Source: Magnaporthiopsis rhizophila (lineage: Eukaryota > Ascomycota > Sordariomycetes > Magnaporthales > Magnaporthaceae). From it: a DNA stretch of 64,000 nt. Both the position numbers and the translations under genes were made by a program. The stretch is taken from assembly GCA_003049465.1 (NCBI GenBank), contig PYSS01000029.1, forward strand, positions 186,001 through 250,000. The letters run 5' to 3'. This document shows, in pieces, positions 45,000 to 57,202 of the stretch; positions within the stretch are counted from its first letter, which is position 1, and each line of letters starts with the position of its first letter. The notes below the pieces were generated by a model. It was given only the letters and a program-made list of their open reading frames with translations. It searched no databases and had not been told where the DNA came from.

Positions 45000-47600
45000 C
45001 GGCTGGAAAGCCCTGACATGTCGGGGTTGGTTGTGCGATGGATGGGCGAGGCTGTTTTTCCTGACGTAGGCTCGTCCACTAGCGTGATCACCTCGTCTAA
45101 TTACCCACCAGATCTCGATAGCCTATTTCGTGGGTATATGTTATATATAGAAACGTGCCTGCGGTCGAGCCATCCACCTACTCACTCGCCTCATCCCGAC
45201 GGCTCCTTTCCCGGTACCACCATGGCGCCTCCAATAAGGCATATTCCTCGTCACCCCATCGGTCTCGAAGAGACCTCCTCAGCTGGTGCCGACTGTGGTA
45301 CGATGCCGGGCATGGCTGATTTCGTGCTTGCGGATGCGTGGACTTTCGTTGAGTGACGCGACCAGTACTTGCGGGAATTTGGCCGTCTCCTCGGCAAGAT
45401 ATCGAGACATGACGTTGGAGTCGTGCAAAGTTCCAGATCTGGACGAAGTACCGAGTAGTATGTCAGAAGAGATCAGATATCGCAGTTGCCATCACGTGCA
45501 AGTTCACTGTCAGCAGCTTGAGGCTAGGTACTCATTTGATGACGTAGTAAAAGAATCTCGTGATCGATGGTCCGACTACTGTTTTGAGATCATGTCATTG
45601 GCCAACACTTAAGCGCGGGATCGATAATATAGTTTGGGCCAAAGAATCTATCCGTCCGCGGAGCTGCTGGGATATCAGTCGTACATCCGAGTTCGATCGG
45701 ACCACAAGCAAAGGCCGCTTGATGCGTTGTGTTTCCATGCTGTTGTAGTTATCCCGACAATACGGACCTCTATAATCCGCTCGCACTCCGAGGGTGCCGA
45801 TGAGACTACTTAGGGCTAGCTAAAGGTGGCCAAATGCACCGCCGTTCCTACCTGGATGACTTCGAGGCAACGAGGCTGTATTGTATGCTGTCTGGCCAAG
45901 TGTTCCTGCATTTGGGATTGAAGTGACGCCTGGCACCCGTGATGCAGCAAAGGGCTTGCCTATCAGTGTGCCGACGCCTCATCCGTGCGCGCCTAAGGAG
46001 CGGCCCATTGGGTGGAGGGGGATGTCTAGCTGCCAAAGGGTCAGGCGACAAAAGAGCCAGTCATATTGGCCATCGAGACATGAAGGCCATACGGCAGACA
46101 CTCGACGGGGGCTCGCCTCCACTGGCTGCTTCATTGTCATCATCATCCAATCTATAAAATCCCGCACGATCGACATGGTTGTACTGCCTCAGTCGGTCTT
46201 TAATCCGCCCATGGGATCGAATTGAGTCCTCGGATCTCAGCCTCGTCTGATGTGGGACGGCAGCCGTCCGCGGTGCCAACCTCTGGACTACTTTACTTCA
46301 GCCGTATATCTTTGGGCTGGATTCGGGAGAGTGAAGCTTCGAGGTCGCCATATCTGGGTTTTCCCTTCCATGCTGGTTCCATAAAGTACCATGTCGACAT
46401 CCCTCGTGTGCCTTCGGCCTTGCTTGGCCGGAAGCCTGCTTTAAACACTTTGAGGTATCCGTAAAAGAAGAGTGACTATCCGCCGGTCAATGTTGACGGA
46501 TTTTTCTCTATGTGGGAACAGAGACCGCAGTCCCGAAAAGCAGTTGGGTCGATATCAATGGCATGAGCAGCGAAGAATACCGTCCCAGCATACCGCCCCA
46601 GGAGGACACAGTGTCTACCGCAGGGCAAACCTCTAATATGTGGCCTTATAGGGATTCCTCTTTGGTTCAGTCTATCTAGCGTTGAATGTAGATACTCAGC
46701 GTTTGAAACGCCAGCTCGCACGCGCAAGCACAGTTTCTGGCTGTTCCTGAGGGCTAGTTTATGTAGCTTCCATGTCATAGGCAAGCCCCAGGCGGAGAGC
46801 CGATGGACATCTCCTTGGCGAGATTCAGGGGTTGACTGAGGTGATGTCGTCCGCGTTCCGCCGGAGAGTTACAAATGATGGATGAGACTCAAAAACCATG
46901 CTAAATCTTGGGGCCTGGCCTCTCGCTGCCCAGTAGCACTTGCTACATGTCTCTTATATCTCCTCGAAAGCACTTTCCGAGGCATCGCGGACACCTTATC
47001 AAGCACCCAGCCAAGGTCCACCAAAGTCCATCCGCGATGCTAGTCAGGGTCATCGCGTCCTTAAGGGCGGTTAGCAAGTTATGGGCATACTTGAGACATA
47101 GGGAGACCAGTCACTGGTCTCTTGGTTTCTCGTCTACAACGGCAGCTGCCATGCTGTCAACATCACCAATCACAACAAGCTCCTACGCATAGCACACTGC
47201 CCGCCGAGATCCGGAAACACGGCATCGACTACCCCGTGTGGTCGGTACCGCCCATACACGAAAATTAGCTCGTGACGTCCGTTGTCACTGCGGGGCTGAT
47301 AATGCTTGGCTGTTATTTTCTGTATTTGGTAGCCCGCTTCGCACAGGCTCCGGCGGGTGGGCGTTGTTGAGGATGGAAAGGACGGGCACATGGGTCTCAG
47401 TTTGTTGGCAGTGGGTGGTAGTCTAGGTAAACGAGGACTCTCGACCTTGTACATATGCAGACATCACGATCCGGGACCACCATTAAAGGGAATAGGGACA
47501 TTCACGCGTATGCGTGCATAACCTTATACAAAATAATGGCCTCGACGTGCAGTGTACCTAGTTGCATCTGATGGGCCCGGTAGGTACGGAAGTCGATCCA
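45000..47600. other. AT-richer island inside the gene-poor region
   Basis: Hand counts of single 60-base lines give about 42, 52 and 48 percent GC here, while many lines of the surrounding DNA exceed 55-60 percent. Short minus-strand frames read somewhat like protein (for example 46476-46784 and near 46061-46279), but stops separate them. It may be decayed coding or mobile DNA. No family can be named. Confidence 0.3.
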
Positions 47601-50600
47601 GCATGCCTAGTGGTAGAGCCTTGCAAGGCTGTGGATGCATTCACTATCTCGGCCGAGTTAAGCGACCACGAGGCGAGGAAAGTCCGAAGAAGGACTTGGG
47701 TACCCGGGGGACGGGACTTCCTAGCCAAATTGCACGAGGCTTCTTGAGAAGTTCCAGAATGATAACCCGGCAGGTTTTTAGCGCTTCCAAACGGGCGTTC
47801 CAGGGTGTCGAACAAGCGGCGGGGCGATTTCCAAAGCCCCCGCTTTGAAAGGGAGTTGGAGGGGTCCAGGGTCAGACGACCCTGCGGCGCCCGTTGTGGA
47901 TATTAAATAAGAATAAAAGAGGAAGTGACAGCCTGTGTCCCGAGCTCCATTCCTCGGGTTCTGGTTTTCCCAATCGGCCGACGGGGACGGGGTGGAGAAA
48001 AGGGCGCTTGTCTTCTCTTGGACCTTGGCGAAATTTCGCCCGCTTCAATGGTCACCCTCGCGGGCGCCCGAGATCAAATGCATACCACCTTTGTTGGGCC
48101 TTGGCGGGCGCTGAGGTTTCTGCGGTCCAGGTGCGAGATTGGGCTTCTGGGCCCCCTAGCTTTGTCACTTTGCGGGTGCTGCAGCGACGGAGAGTCGATA
48201 CCGCTTCGGGAAGCTCCTTTTCGCCGCTGTGCAGAGAAAAGACGACGGTGAGACGATGCCCGTGACAAGGCGGTCTAGTATGCGTGCCAATCCCGAGGCG
48301 GGAAACCGGGCTGACGAGAGAGAGACATTTGCTTGATTTCGACTGTGTTTCCGGGTTGCAACCATCACACAACCACAAATGGGACCGCGGATTCCGGCTT
48401 TTTCTACACTAGGCTGTCTTTGCCTGATTTTGCCTGTCCCACACCCCTCCTTATCCGCAGGTCACCATGTCCTCCTGCAGATGCAGAAGCTGGCTCGTGC
48501 CGCCGACGTGCATGGAACGGGTGGACAGCAGCAGCAGCAGAGTGAGCATAGCATACCACCATGGGAGCGCTAGGTTAGGTGCCCCGAGTGAAGTCTCGTT
48601 ATCGTTCCTCTAGCGTCTCCGAGCCAAGCTGTCTCCATGTCTGGTCGCGCTTTGTTCCAGGGCGGTTTCAACCTTTTCCGACTGCAAGGTGCCGCGGCGG
48701 GCAGAAACCCAAACGACAACCAACCCGGGCCGATTACCGGAGCCATGGCGGGCAGGAAATAAAAGAGGGAGAGAGCGCCCGAGTGGAAAAAAGGTACGCT
48801 GCGCGGCCACGTGCGTGTATTGTACAACGAGGCAAAGGCTTGGCCTGCAATCTCCGTTTCTCTGCCGGTCGGTCCTGTCTTTGATCAATTTGTTTCCAGC
48901 GTCCCGGACTCGCCTCGACCAGTCCAGTCAGGAGCCGCTAAGCAAGCAAAAGGCGGGACCTTGTTCCCGTCGGGCTGCCATTTTCCACTTTCCCTGGTGG
49001 TCCGCTCGATTCGCACCTGACACATGGAAACCCACCCGGAACTCGTCAGATGGGTTTCCTCGGGCGAGTCGTCCTCGGCGGTCCAGGAGTCTTGGCCCTG
49101 GCTCGGCAACGGGTTTGGTCGGGAAAAAAAGACGTGACACGCAGGGCCAGCGAAACACCTATTAGACGGCCGCGGGCCCGGCACGTTTCTTTCTTCCTGC
49201 TTACTTTTGCTTATTCTCTTTTTCTACCTTCGCCACTGGAAACTATACCCCTTCATAGCTGGCACACTAGTTCACATGCATGGATGGAAGCTTCTGGGGT
49301 TTGCAGGGGGAGGACGGTTGTCACCGCCCAGCGGGGTTCATTGCTTCGGGGCAGGGCCCTGGATGGTTTCCGTTTGCTAATGGGCGCCACCAACAAGCAG
49401 GCCGTCCTGGCCTTTCATGGGTTGGACGGCCCCGATATCCAGATTATCGATCTCTAGCGGGAAGACATCGCAGCCCATTTGCCGGCCCTTCTGAAAGTGG
49501 CCAAGACGGGACCGCTCGGGCTGACCGGGACCTCAACGGGTCGCATCCGGTCATATTTGCAACTTCGTCCCAACAACCATGGGAGACCGGGGCGACCCTG
49601 GCTCAATCAGAAGCCAATTCCCAATTATCAGTGACGGGGCTAGCATGTTGTCATCCTTATGCGGCCTTACCCGCGCCTCTATCTTGCGCCAAGACTCCCC
49701 GTCCTTTTATGGCTTACATTTTCTGCAGCATGTGGGACTCCGAATGCTTCGTTTGGGCTTGCTATTTTTGCTTCTTGCTTATGGTAGCTTGCTGGATTGG
49801 GATAATCCGGTGCCCGGTTGGAGACGCAATGCCGGCACATCCCTCGATCGCACCAAGGGATCGTCTCCGTCTCATCATCATCCCCACAAGCCGCCTCCTG
49901 ACCTGGGTATCATAGACACAGGGCGGGAAACCGGGCTGGTGGCAGCATAATCCTGTTGCGATGTGAGGCGTGCGTTCCAGATCCACGACCAAGGACGTTC
50001 TACAAACGGGCAAACTCGCTGCTGCAGGTGATTGGTCACTGGTTGCATCGACGGGAACACATCTCGAATGCCATCGAGGTGGCGACTGCCTCCTGGGGAG
50101 TCTGTGGCGTGCCTCAGGGCTGGTGTGCTGCGTGGCAGGCCTCGTGCTCTGGGCCAACTGCATGCCGGGCACGGATAGCGCCTTGCAGCAGTCACATCTC
50201 TCCCAGCTCTCGAGCATGATTGGATGATTCCGTCATGGATTGGACCCCTTTCTTGTTTTTGCTTGCCTTTTTCTCCGTGCGTGGTGGTTGCAGCAGCAGC
50301 ATCAGGTGGTATCGTGATCTAGGTGTTTCCAACAAGGAAACGAATACCTATACCAGCATCTGGACCCGTTGGATTTCCCCTTCGGACCTTAAGGTTTCCT
50401 CGCCGTCTCCAACCCCAGTCCCCGACCAGTCCACCCACAGCCGACAGGTCAGGTCCCCGTGCCCAACGGGGCGGCCCTCCATCATCACTGCCTAGGCAAA
50501 AGGCGCCATTTGATTGTGGTGTGGTTGGTCTGGGGCAACACAAGGATCACCCGAATTCTCCTTCCCTCTGTGCCACATGCCCAAAAAGGGGCGGCGGCAT

Positions 50601-52001
50601 GGCCCGGGATTCCATATGCCACTGTTGATTGGGCCTGCGGTCTGTCAGCCCGTCAAGTGCGCCTTTTTTTATTCTTCCGTCATCAATCTCGGTAGCCGGT
50701 CTGTCGGGAAGCCCATTGCCAGATGCTGTGAATGGTTGGTGGGATCAAGTTGTGACCGAGACAATTCTCATCCTTCCCCTTCCAGCACCCGCCATCGCTC
50801 GATTTTGTCGCCGACTAGCCGAAGACGGCCGCCTCATTACCTGTTCACGTCCCAAGGCACAATAAGACCCACAATTAGCCCGGCGCTCTCAATTTTGGGC
50901 CCGCTAGGTGCCGCCTCCAGCGCACCCTGGCAGTGTCCCCCACTATCATGTTGCCATGGCTGCTAATTTTTTAGCCCTTCCAGTAAACGTCCACCGCCCC
51001 GTTGGAGCCCCAGTTCTGCAGCGACTGGACGAAAAAGAACGGTGAGGTGTGGGAGACGAAGACTCAGCGTCAATCCCCAAGAAATTAGACAAGGCGGCGA
51101 CACAACGGTTGTCGCGCACAGTGGCGTCGCATCCATCGATTCGCGACCCCGTTGTTCCCGCCCTGACCCCTTTTCCCTCCATTCGTCTTTTTCCTCTTCC
51201 ATCTGCTGTCGCGACCATCCTGTATTATCGTTTTCTGCTTTGGGGTTTTGGGTTTTCTTTGGCATCGTAGCGCGAGGGTAAGCGCTGGAGATCGATTGTC
51301 TTTTTTTCTTCTTTATTTTTCCCCTCGTCCGTTTCGGTAAGTGAGCCCGGCCCCGTTCCACGCAGGTCGATTTTTGCCGAAGAGCCACAGACAGCTCATC
51401 GCACCGCACTGCCCCGAGTCCCAAATCTTTTTTCTTCTCCCCTGGATTCTTAGTCGTGCCGGTGCCCGTAGCAAGACACTAGGCCGACGCTTTCACTCCT
51501 CACCTCCACCCCTCCTCCTGGGCTAACTGTCGTGGCCTGTTTTTTGTCCTTTCCTTGCTTTTTGCTGGCCATTTGCCGCGACACCGCCCGCAACCCAAGG
51601 TGCCCGCGATTTGCTGCCTGGTGCTGCACCGCCCTCCCAGCGCAGTCGCCTTTCTTGGACTTTGCTTGCTGCCTCCTGTTACCGACCAACCAACCCCTGC
51701 ATGGTTGGATGACGCTGCTGCCGTGCCCGTTACCGCCGGTTCTGGAGGCCTCGAGGCTGACCCGACAGTCACTCTTTTCCCGCCGATAAGAGGCCAGGAC
51801 ACACACACCAGCGACCGACTCCCCCTTGGAGGACCGAGCGACCCATCCTCGGCCGTCGAGTCAGCCAAATAGCTCGCCGTTCCGTCGCCGCCCACCTCCT
51901 GCCTCGGCGCTCTCCCTGGCCGTCGTGAGCCTTCCGACACACCTTCCCGAACACCGCCGCATTCCTCGCAAGCCGCAACCCTAGCGCGCCGCCACTCCAA
52001 A
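47600..52001. other. Gene-poor region, last part, and leader of the GRP1-like gene
   Basis: From 47.6 to about 50.9 kb nothing is recognised. From about 51.1 kb the plus strand becomes pyrimidine-rich (CCCTTTTCCCTCC, TCTTTTTTTCTTC, many CCTCC units) up to the start codon at 52002, which fits a long transcribed leader, possibly with introns. Confidence 0.4.
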
Positions 52002-54238
52002 ATGTCATACTACGAAAACTCGCAGTGGTCTGCCGGTGGGCAAACCACCTGGGATCACCAGACTCCCCCCGCCCGCTCAGGTTCGTTTCCCGTCGGTCTC
52101 TTAGCTATGTGGCATCATGCTGGCATCACCTATCATATTCTCGCTTTAAAGCCCCAATTGACCTGATTCTTGTACGTTCCAGGTGCCAGTTCTACCGTCC
52201 CAAGAGAGGAGGCCGCCGCGTTTGTTTCTCAACTCGAGGGTACGTTTCTACAGCCACCGCCGAAATGGCGGACGGAAGCACGATACACAAAGCGCAGCAG
52301 ATGGTATCGGGTGAAAACGACACACCGAGCCGCTTTGCGGCAAAATACTCGCATCGCTTCCGTCCGCCTTGTGATCGGTGGCCGAGTGCGGGCGACATCT
52401 AGGGAGAGGGTCGGAGGAGTCGAGGATAGAGAAAGAATCGCGAGTGGACGCTGACTAAATTTTTTGCGTCACTAGAGGTCGAAAAAGCGATCGACAACCT
52501 CGTCAAAAGCGGCAAGATGTTTACGGTTCCCGGCCGACGTGAGTCGCTTCCCGCCCACCCCCAGTTCCCTACGGGCCCGGCCAGAAAACCTCGCCCAGAC
52601 TCTGGCAGTAACTCTGCTTGGGCTGGCTGGGCTCAGTCCCATGGCCGCGCTGCGCGGTCGTGAGGAAGATGGCAGATGGGGAAGGAATCGCGCATGCGCG
52701 GCGCAGCCACCCCGTCGGCCGCGTCTGCTGGAACGCCGACTGACCATCCGATCGCCCTGCCGCCTCTTCTTGTACCAGATAATCACAACCGTATGCCCTC
52801 CGGTCCCGGCTCGCGCCCACACTCCGTCGGCGGCTTCGAAGATGCCCGTGGGCCCCATCAGGGTTCCAACCTCTCCAATTTTTACGCAAATCAAAGACAC
52901 CAGACCTCGCGAGGCTCCAACGAGGCGGAGCAGATGATGCAGGCGAAGCGGAGGATGGCGGCTCAGCGGGAGCGAGAGCTGCGCAACTATCATCAAGAGC
53001 AGCAATACAACCGAAGTAGGCCGCCCTCTGCTGCATAGCATTCGCACGACTCTCCCTCACTTCGCTCTCTTCCATTTATGACCAAAGACATACCGAGCAG
53101 AGAGAGAAAAAATGTCAGAAAAAAAGAAGAAAAAAAAGAGAGAAACCCATCTTTCAAGGGAGACGGGATATACGACATATCATGGGCCTGCGCGGCTCCT
53201 CTTGTATCATTTTGAATATCGTATTAGAAAGTCAACGGCCACCGGTGGTGTTTCTCCCTTGGATGCCCTGTCTTGTTTCTCCTTGTCAAGTGACTTTTTT
53301 CCTATTTGGTCTTCATCACATGTCTTTTCTTTACCCTCTACCAAAAAGCGCAGGAAAGCTAACCACCCCACCTCGTTTCTACCGACACAGCGGCTGTCCT
53401 CTCGGATATGAACAACTACAACAAGCCCGACCGCACCCTGAGTCCCGGTAGCAACATGTCCGAGGACGAGCGGCGTGAGCTCATTGCTCGCCAGCGCAGT
53501 GCCCTCTATGGCGAGGGGCAGTTCTCGGAGGGTGGCGCCTACGTCGATGAAACGGGAGCCGTACGGCCCGGCCCGCCGACCCACCACGCGGTTCCCTCGG
53601 CCGCTGCGGGCCTCCGTGGGCCCTCGCCTCTCGCATATGAGTACGGTCGCGCACCGTCGTCGAGCCAGGGCGATGCCCAGACACAACAGCAGCAGCCTCA
53701 GGGGCCCGTCGCCCCCGAGGGGTCGCAGGCTGCCATCGTGGCCGCCAACGAACGGTCCCGCGCCAACTCCAACGCGAGCCCCTTGTCCAACGCTGGCTCG
53801 AGAGCCGCCTTCGATGCGCCGCCGTCCCAGTCGCAGCAATCGCAGCAGGGTGGTGCGCCCATCACCAGGGCAAGCACCTCCTCCCCCAACGGGTCGCCGA
53901 GTAGCAACAAGCAGTCCTCTGGAGGTGCGACCGTCGCGCCGATCGGCACGAGGCCGTCTGGTGCCGGCTCGCCATCGGCGCTTGCCAACAAGCAGCGGTC
54001 GACAACGCCACTGCCCTCGCCGCTGAGCCACGGCTACAGCGCCTCGACCAGCAACTCCGACGACAAGTCCGGCGGCAACGGGGCCCTGGTTACCTCGGTT
54101 GGTTCATCCAACACGCCGCAGTCGGCTACGGCCGGCCCTGAGAGCGGCAATGTCGGCATCTCGGGCTGGGGCGGCCGCCCTGGTGTCTGGGGCAACAAGT
54201 CTGGCCTCGGCTCTGTGCAGGCCAGCGTCTGGGGCTAG
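52002..54238 (+). CDS. Glutamine-repeat-protein-1-like fungal protein, disordered
   Basis: Five exons (52002-52080, 52183-52239, 52476-52538, 52779-53015, 53391-54238) encode 427 residues. Every junction is phase 1, which helps to confirm the model. The N-terminus is MSYYENSQWSAGGQTTW. A conserved helix VEKAIDNLVKSGKMF lies at 47-61, then SNLSNFYANQRHQ, then the strongly conserved charged helix EAEQMMQAKRRMAAQRERELRNYHQEQQYNR at about 115-145, followed by SEDERRELIARQRSALYG. The rest is Ser/Gly/Pro/Gln-rich and disordered, ending in WGGRPGVWGNKSGLGSVQASVWG. I recognise this as the filamentous-fungal family annotated in Neurospora as glutamine repeat protein-1. Its biochemical role is not known to me. 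The third and fourth introns are long (240 and 375 bases). Confidence 0.85.
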
Positions 54239-56247
54239 AGTCCCCTGCTGACTTAGCTGTCGCCGGGCTGCTCGGGGCAGAGACCGAGTCTTGGACGGTT
54301 CCAAGGACGTGCTGGTCGTTTCATTTATCATAGGTTTCTGTTTTGGTGCATTTGGTGTTTTTGCAGTGTGCTTCGCACTAAATATGGCGTCAGTGTCGCG
54401 CTTTATTGCTTATATGGGGCTGGCACGGGCAAAGCAACATCACATATACGGGCGAAGATGGTGGGAAGGGATCTTCTTTCTTGGGCGTGAAACATGGAGA
54501 GCAACCAATCGGAGTCATCTTTTTGGTGTTTTGTTTTTCGGACTTAGTTTGGGTTAAGTGGAAGGGAAGACATGTTTTTGTTTTTGTTGCAAAGGAGAAC
54601 TTGGGAAGGGTGGGGAAAAAGGAAGGGGTTTGCAAAGGAGGTTCAGGTCGTCATCCAACGCTACTACATCTAGGTAGTTTATGCGTTTTACACCCCTGGT
54701 AGTAATGGTGGAGGAAATAGTGTGGCCTGGGGGATACTGTTATTTAGTTCCGGACTTTTTGGAAGAGGGGTTATATGGGGGAGTTGCTGCTTTTTTCTGC
54801 TTTTCTGCACCGAAACTGGACTTATCACATCATCACCACAAAAATATATCATACAACAGCTGGGAGCAGCAATTTACGGGGATTTGGGAGGAAATAGGAG
54901 TTGGCAGAAAACAATCTATTGGTGTTTTGGGCCGATGGGAGGACGAGAACGTTGTGTCTTGGTCTCGTTTCTAGCCGATATTTTTTCTTTGCTCGTCGTG
55001 GTTTCCAAGGCACAGAAATGGGCATATTCTCCTTGGACCTAATGTTGGGTTTCTGTAGGACGCTGCTTGGATACCATCGTTTTGACTAGAGGTACATGGT
55101 AGCTTATTCGTTTCCTCTTTATCTTACCTGCGGATATGCTTCCGGGGAATCTCGGGTTAGATCTAGGCCTGCTTGGGGCTGGTGTTATGTCCTTGGCGAG
55201 GCAGTATCTTCCCTTCCCTTTGCCTGAGCTCAGTCCACCTAGAAACCCACATACGAATCCAGACACATGTCCGTTCGCCTGCAGGAAAGCCTCCGGGAGT
55301 AGCCGTGACTAGCCCGAGCGGATGCCCAAAAAGAGCATGTGCATATGCATGGGACGGAAGCTTAATCTCCTGCAAAGCAGACGTTTGGATCAGACAGAGC
55401 GGCCGCGCGGCGGTCGTAGCCGGCGGACTCAGTTGGTGTTTCCGTTGCCGATGGACAAGGGTAATATGCAGAGGCTTGGAGGGAGCAGACTAGTGCCAAA
55501 GAGGAATGGAGAGACGTAGATCTCATCCGAAGAAGCCGGGCGGGTATCCCTGAGGATTTGCAGCACCAACTCGGAGGCTTGGATAAAGTGTTCTGGCCGC
55601 GGAGTGGGAGACGCGGGAAACAATGCTACAAGTGTAATTTTCGGGGGCGATAGGCACTGGATAATAGGTCGCTGGGTAGTAGGTATGCGTGTGCCCCAAA
55701 TCCATCTGCGTCCTCCTGAGACCCCAAGCACCAGCGCCGTGATCGGGCAGATACATTCCTGGCGGGTGGGTAGCACAAGGCAAAATTCGCACAAGGGTTC
55801 TCGATATCGGGAGATCCAAGGTGTCCCGAGCCGGCGGCCCACCTCAAGGGCCGCTGCGCCGTTTTGCCGCCGCCACAGCAGGGAATTCCCAAGGGTAGAA
55901 GGGTAGGGGCTCGTTCTGGTGTCGGGCGGCTCCCCGCGAGGCTTTTGCGTGCCCGAGGGAAAGCCCGCGCCTTGGTTAGGACTGCTCACGTGCATCCACT
56001 TTGGGGTTATCCTGCTGCAGTTTCTGCCTTGTCGTATGCCTTCATTTCCGGGCGAACTGCCGGGCTGACGGGCTGACGCAAGAGCCTGCAATATCGGCGT
56101 CATTTCCAGCGCCTGCTCACTTTTGGCGGGAATGAGATAAGAGATGGGCTGCCAACACGATTTTAACGCTACGGCTGATGCTCTGGGCTTGGCACATAGG
56201 CTGGCGCGGGGTAATATCAGCTGACTTCTTGTTTCAGAACCTCCAAC
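54239..56247. other. Intergenic, long G/T-rich 3' region
   Basis: From 54.3 to about 55.1 kb the plus strand is markedly rich in G and T, as expected for a long transcribed 3' UTR of the preceding gene. No open frame here resembles a protein family. Beyond 55.1 kb nothing is recognised before the tRNA. Confidence 0.45.
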
Positions 56248-56344
56248 GACAGCGTGTCCGAGTGGTTAAGGAGTATGACTCGAATTCCCTGAATTCAGAA
56301 ATCATATGCTTTCGAGCGCACAGGTTCGAGTCCTGTCGCTGTCG
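56248..56344 (+). tRNA. tRNA-Ser (anticodon CGA) with intron
   Basis: The acceptor stem GACAGCG/CGCTGTC is fully paired, the anticodon stem is TATGA/TCATA, and the T-arm is ACAGG-TTCGAGT-CCTGT. The long variable arm (GCTTTCGAGC) marks a class II tRNA. The anticodon CGA at 56281-56283 is followed by one A and then a 16-base intron (56285-56300), at the canonical place after position 37. A T-rich stretch (TTTTGTGTTTT) follows the gene. Confidence 0.93.
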
Positions 56345-56531
56345 ATTTTGTGTTTTGCCATACCAGTCTCCGTCTGGAATTTTTTGCCTATTCGAATTGC
56401 ATTCAATGGATTGAAATGTCATGTCAAAACGCTAGAAAACACCAGACGCCGCTACAATACAAAGTTTGCTTCCCTTCCCATGCAAGAACTCCAGCCAACA
56501 ATGCAGTTATTCGGACCCCGTCTCACAATCC

Positions 56532-57111
56532 TCAAAAGCCCAGGATCTTGACGCCCATGTCGAGGTCCATGACGTCGTCGGCCCTGAGCGCCTTGCCGCC
56601 CCAGACAACGGTGCCCCTACCGTCAATGGCAAAGGCGCCGGCCTGCTGCCACTTGTTTCCCATGGCCGTCGAGGGGCCCGTTTCCTCCTCTGCTGCCGGC
56701 TCAGCTTCCGCCTGAGCCTGCGCTGCTCCCTTCTTCCCACCCAACAGACCCGTGTTCGACCGCCCCAGCTTGGGCTGCTGCGACGGCCCGGACGCGGCAA
56801 CGCGGTTCTCGAACGTGCCTTTGCGCTGGATCGACGTGGCGACCGTGTTTCCGAGCCAGCCCTTCTCCTTCCAGCCCTGGATCTGGGTTGTCGGGTTAAA
56901 GAGGTACCAGGTGTTGCCCAAACCCAAGCCCCAGGCGGCGTAGATGGCGCGCTCCTCGTCCACGACGACCTGGACCTGCCACGCGCCGCCGAGCAGGTCG
57001 AGCCACTTCTTGGTGGCCTCGGGGGACGAGTGCGAGACGGCGATACAGGAGAGAGAGCCCTGGTGGCGGTTTGCCAGGGTTCGGAGGTTGAGGAAAGTTT
57101 TTTGGGCGACT

Positions 57112-57148
<37 letters not shown>

Positions 57149-57171
57149 TTTNNNNNNNNNNNNNNNNNNTG

Positions 57172-57202
<31 letters not shown>

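Larger units (their letters stand above)
39530..45000. other. Gene-poor region, first part
   Basis: No open frame with family resemblance, no intron-joined model and no tRNA was found on either strand. It holds a 30-base poly-A tract (40015-40044), another A run at 43587-43603 and a CA repeat at 44417-44433. GGTACC-containing short repeats occur near 39630-39665. Confidence 0.45.

Noticed and set aside
47605..47640. tRNA-like A-box (TAGTGGTAGAGC)
   Set aside because: No acceptor stem, anticodon arm or T-arm follows at the right distance.
47866..47884. Hairpin CAGGGTC-AGAC-GACCCTG
   Set aside because: A seven-pair stem is common by chance in GC-rich DNA and no gene or T-run is attached.
49280..49915. 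Plus-strand open frame of 211 codons in the gene-poor region
   Set aside because: One hydrophobic patch only, no family resemblance; length is within chance for this base composition.
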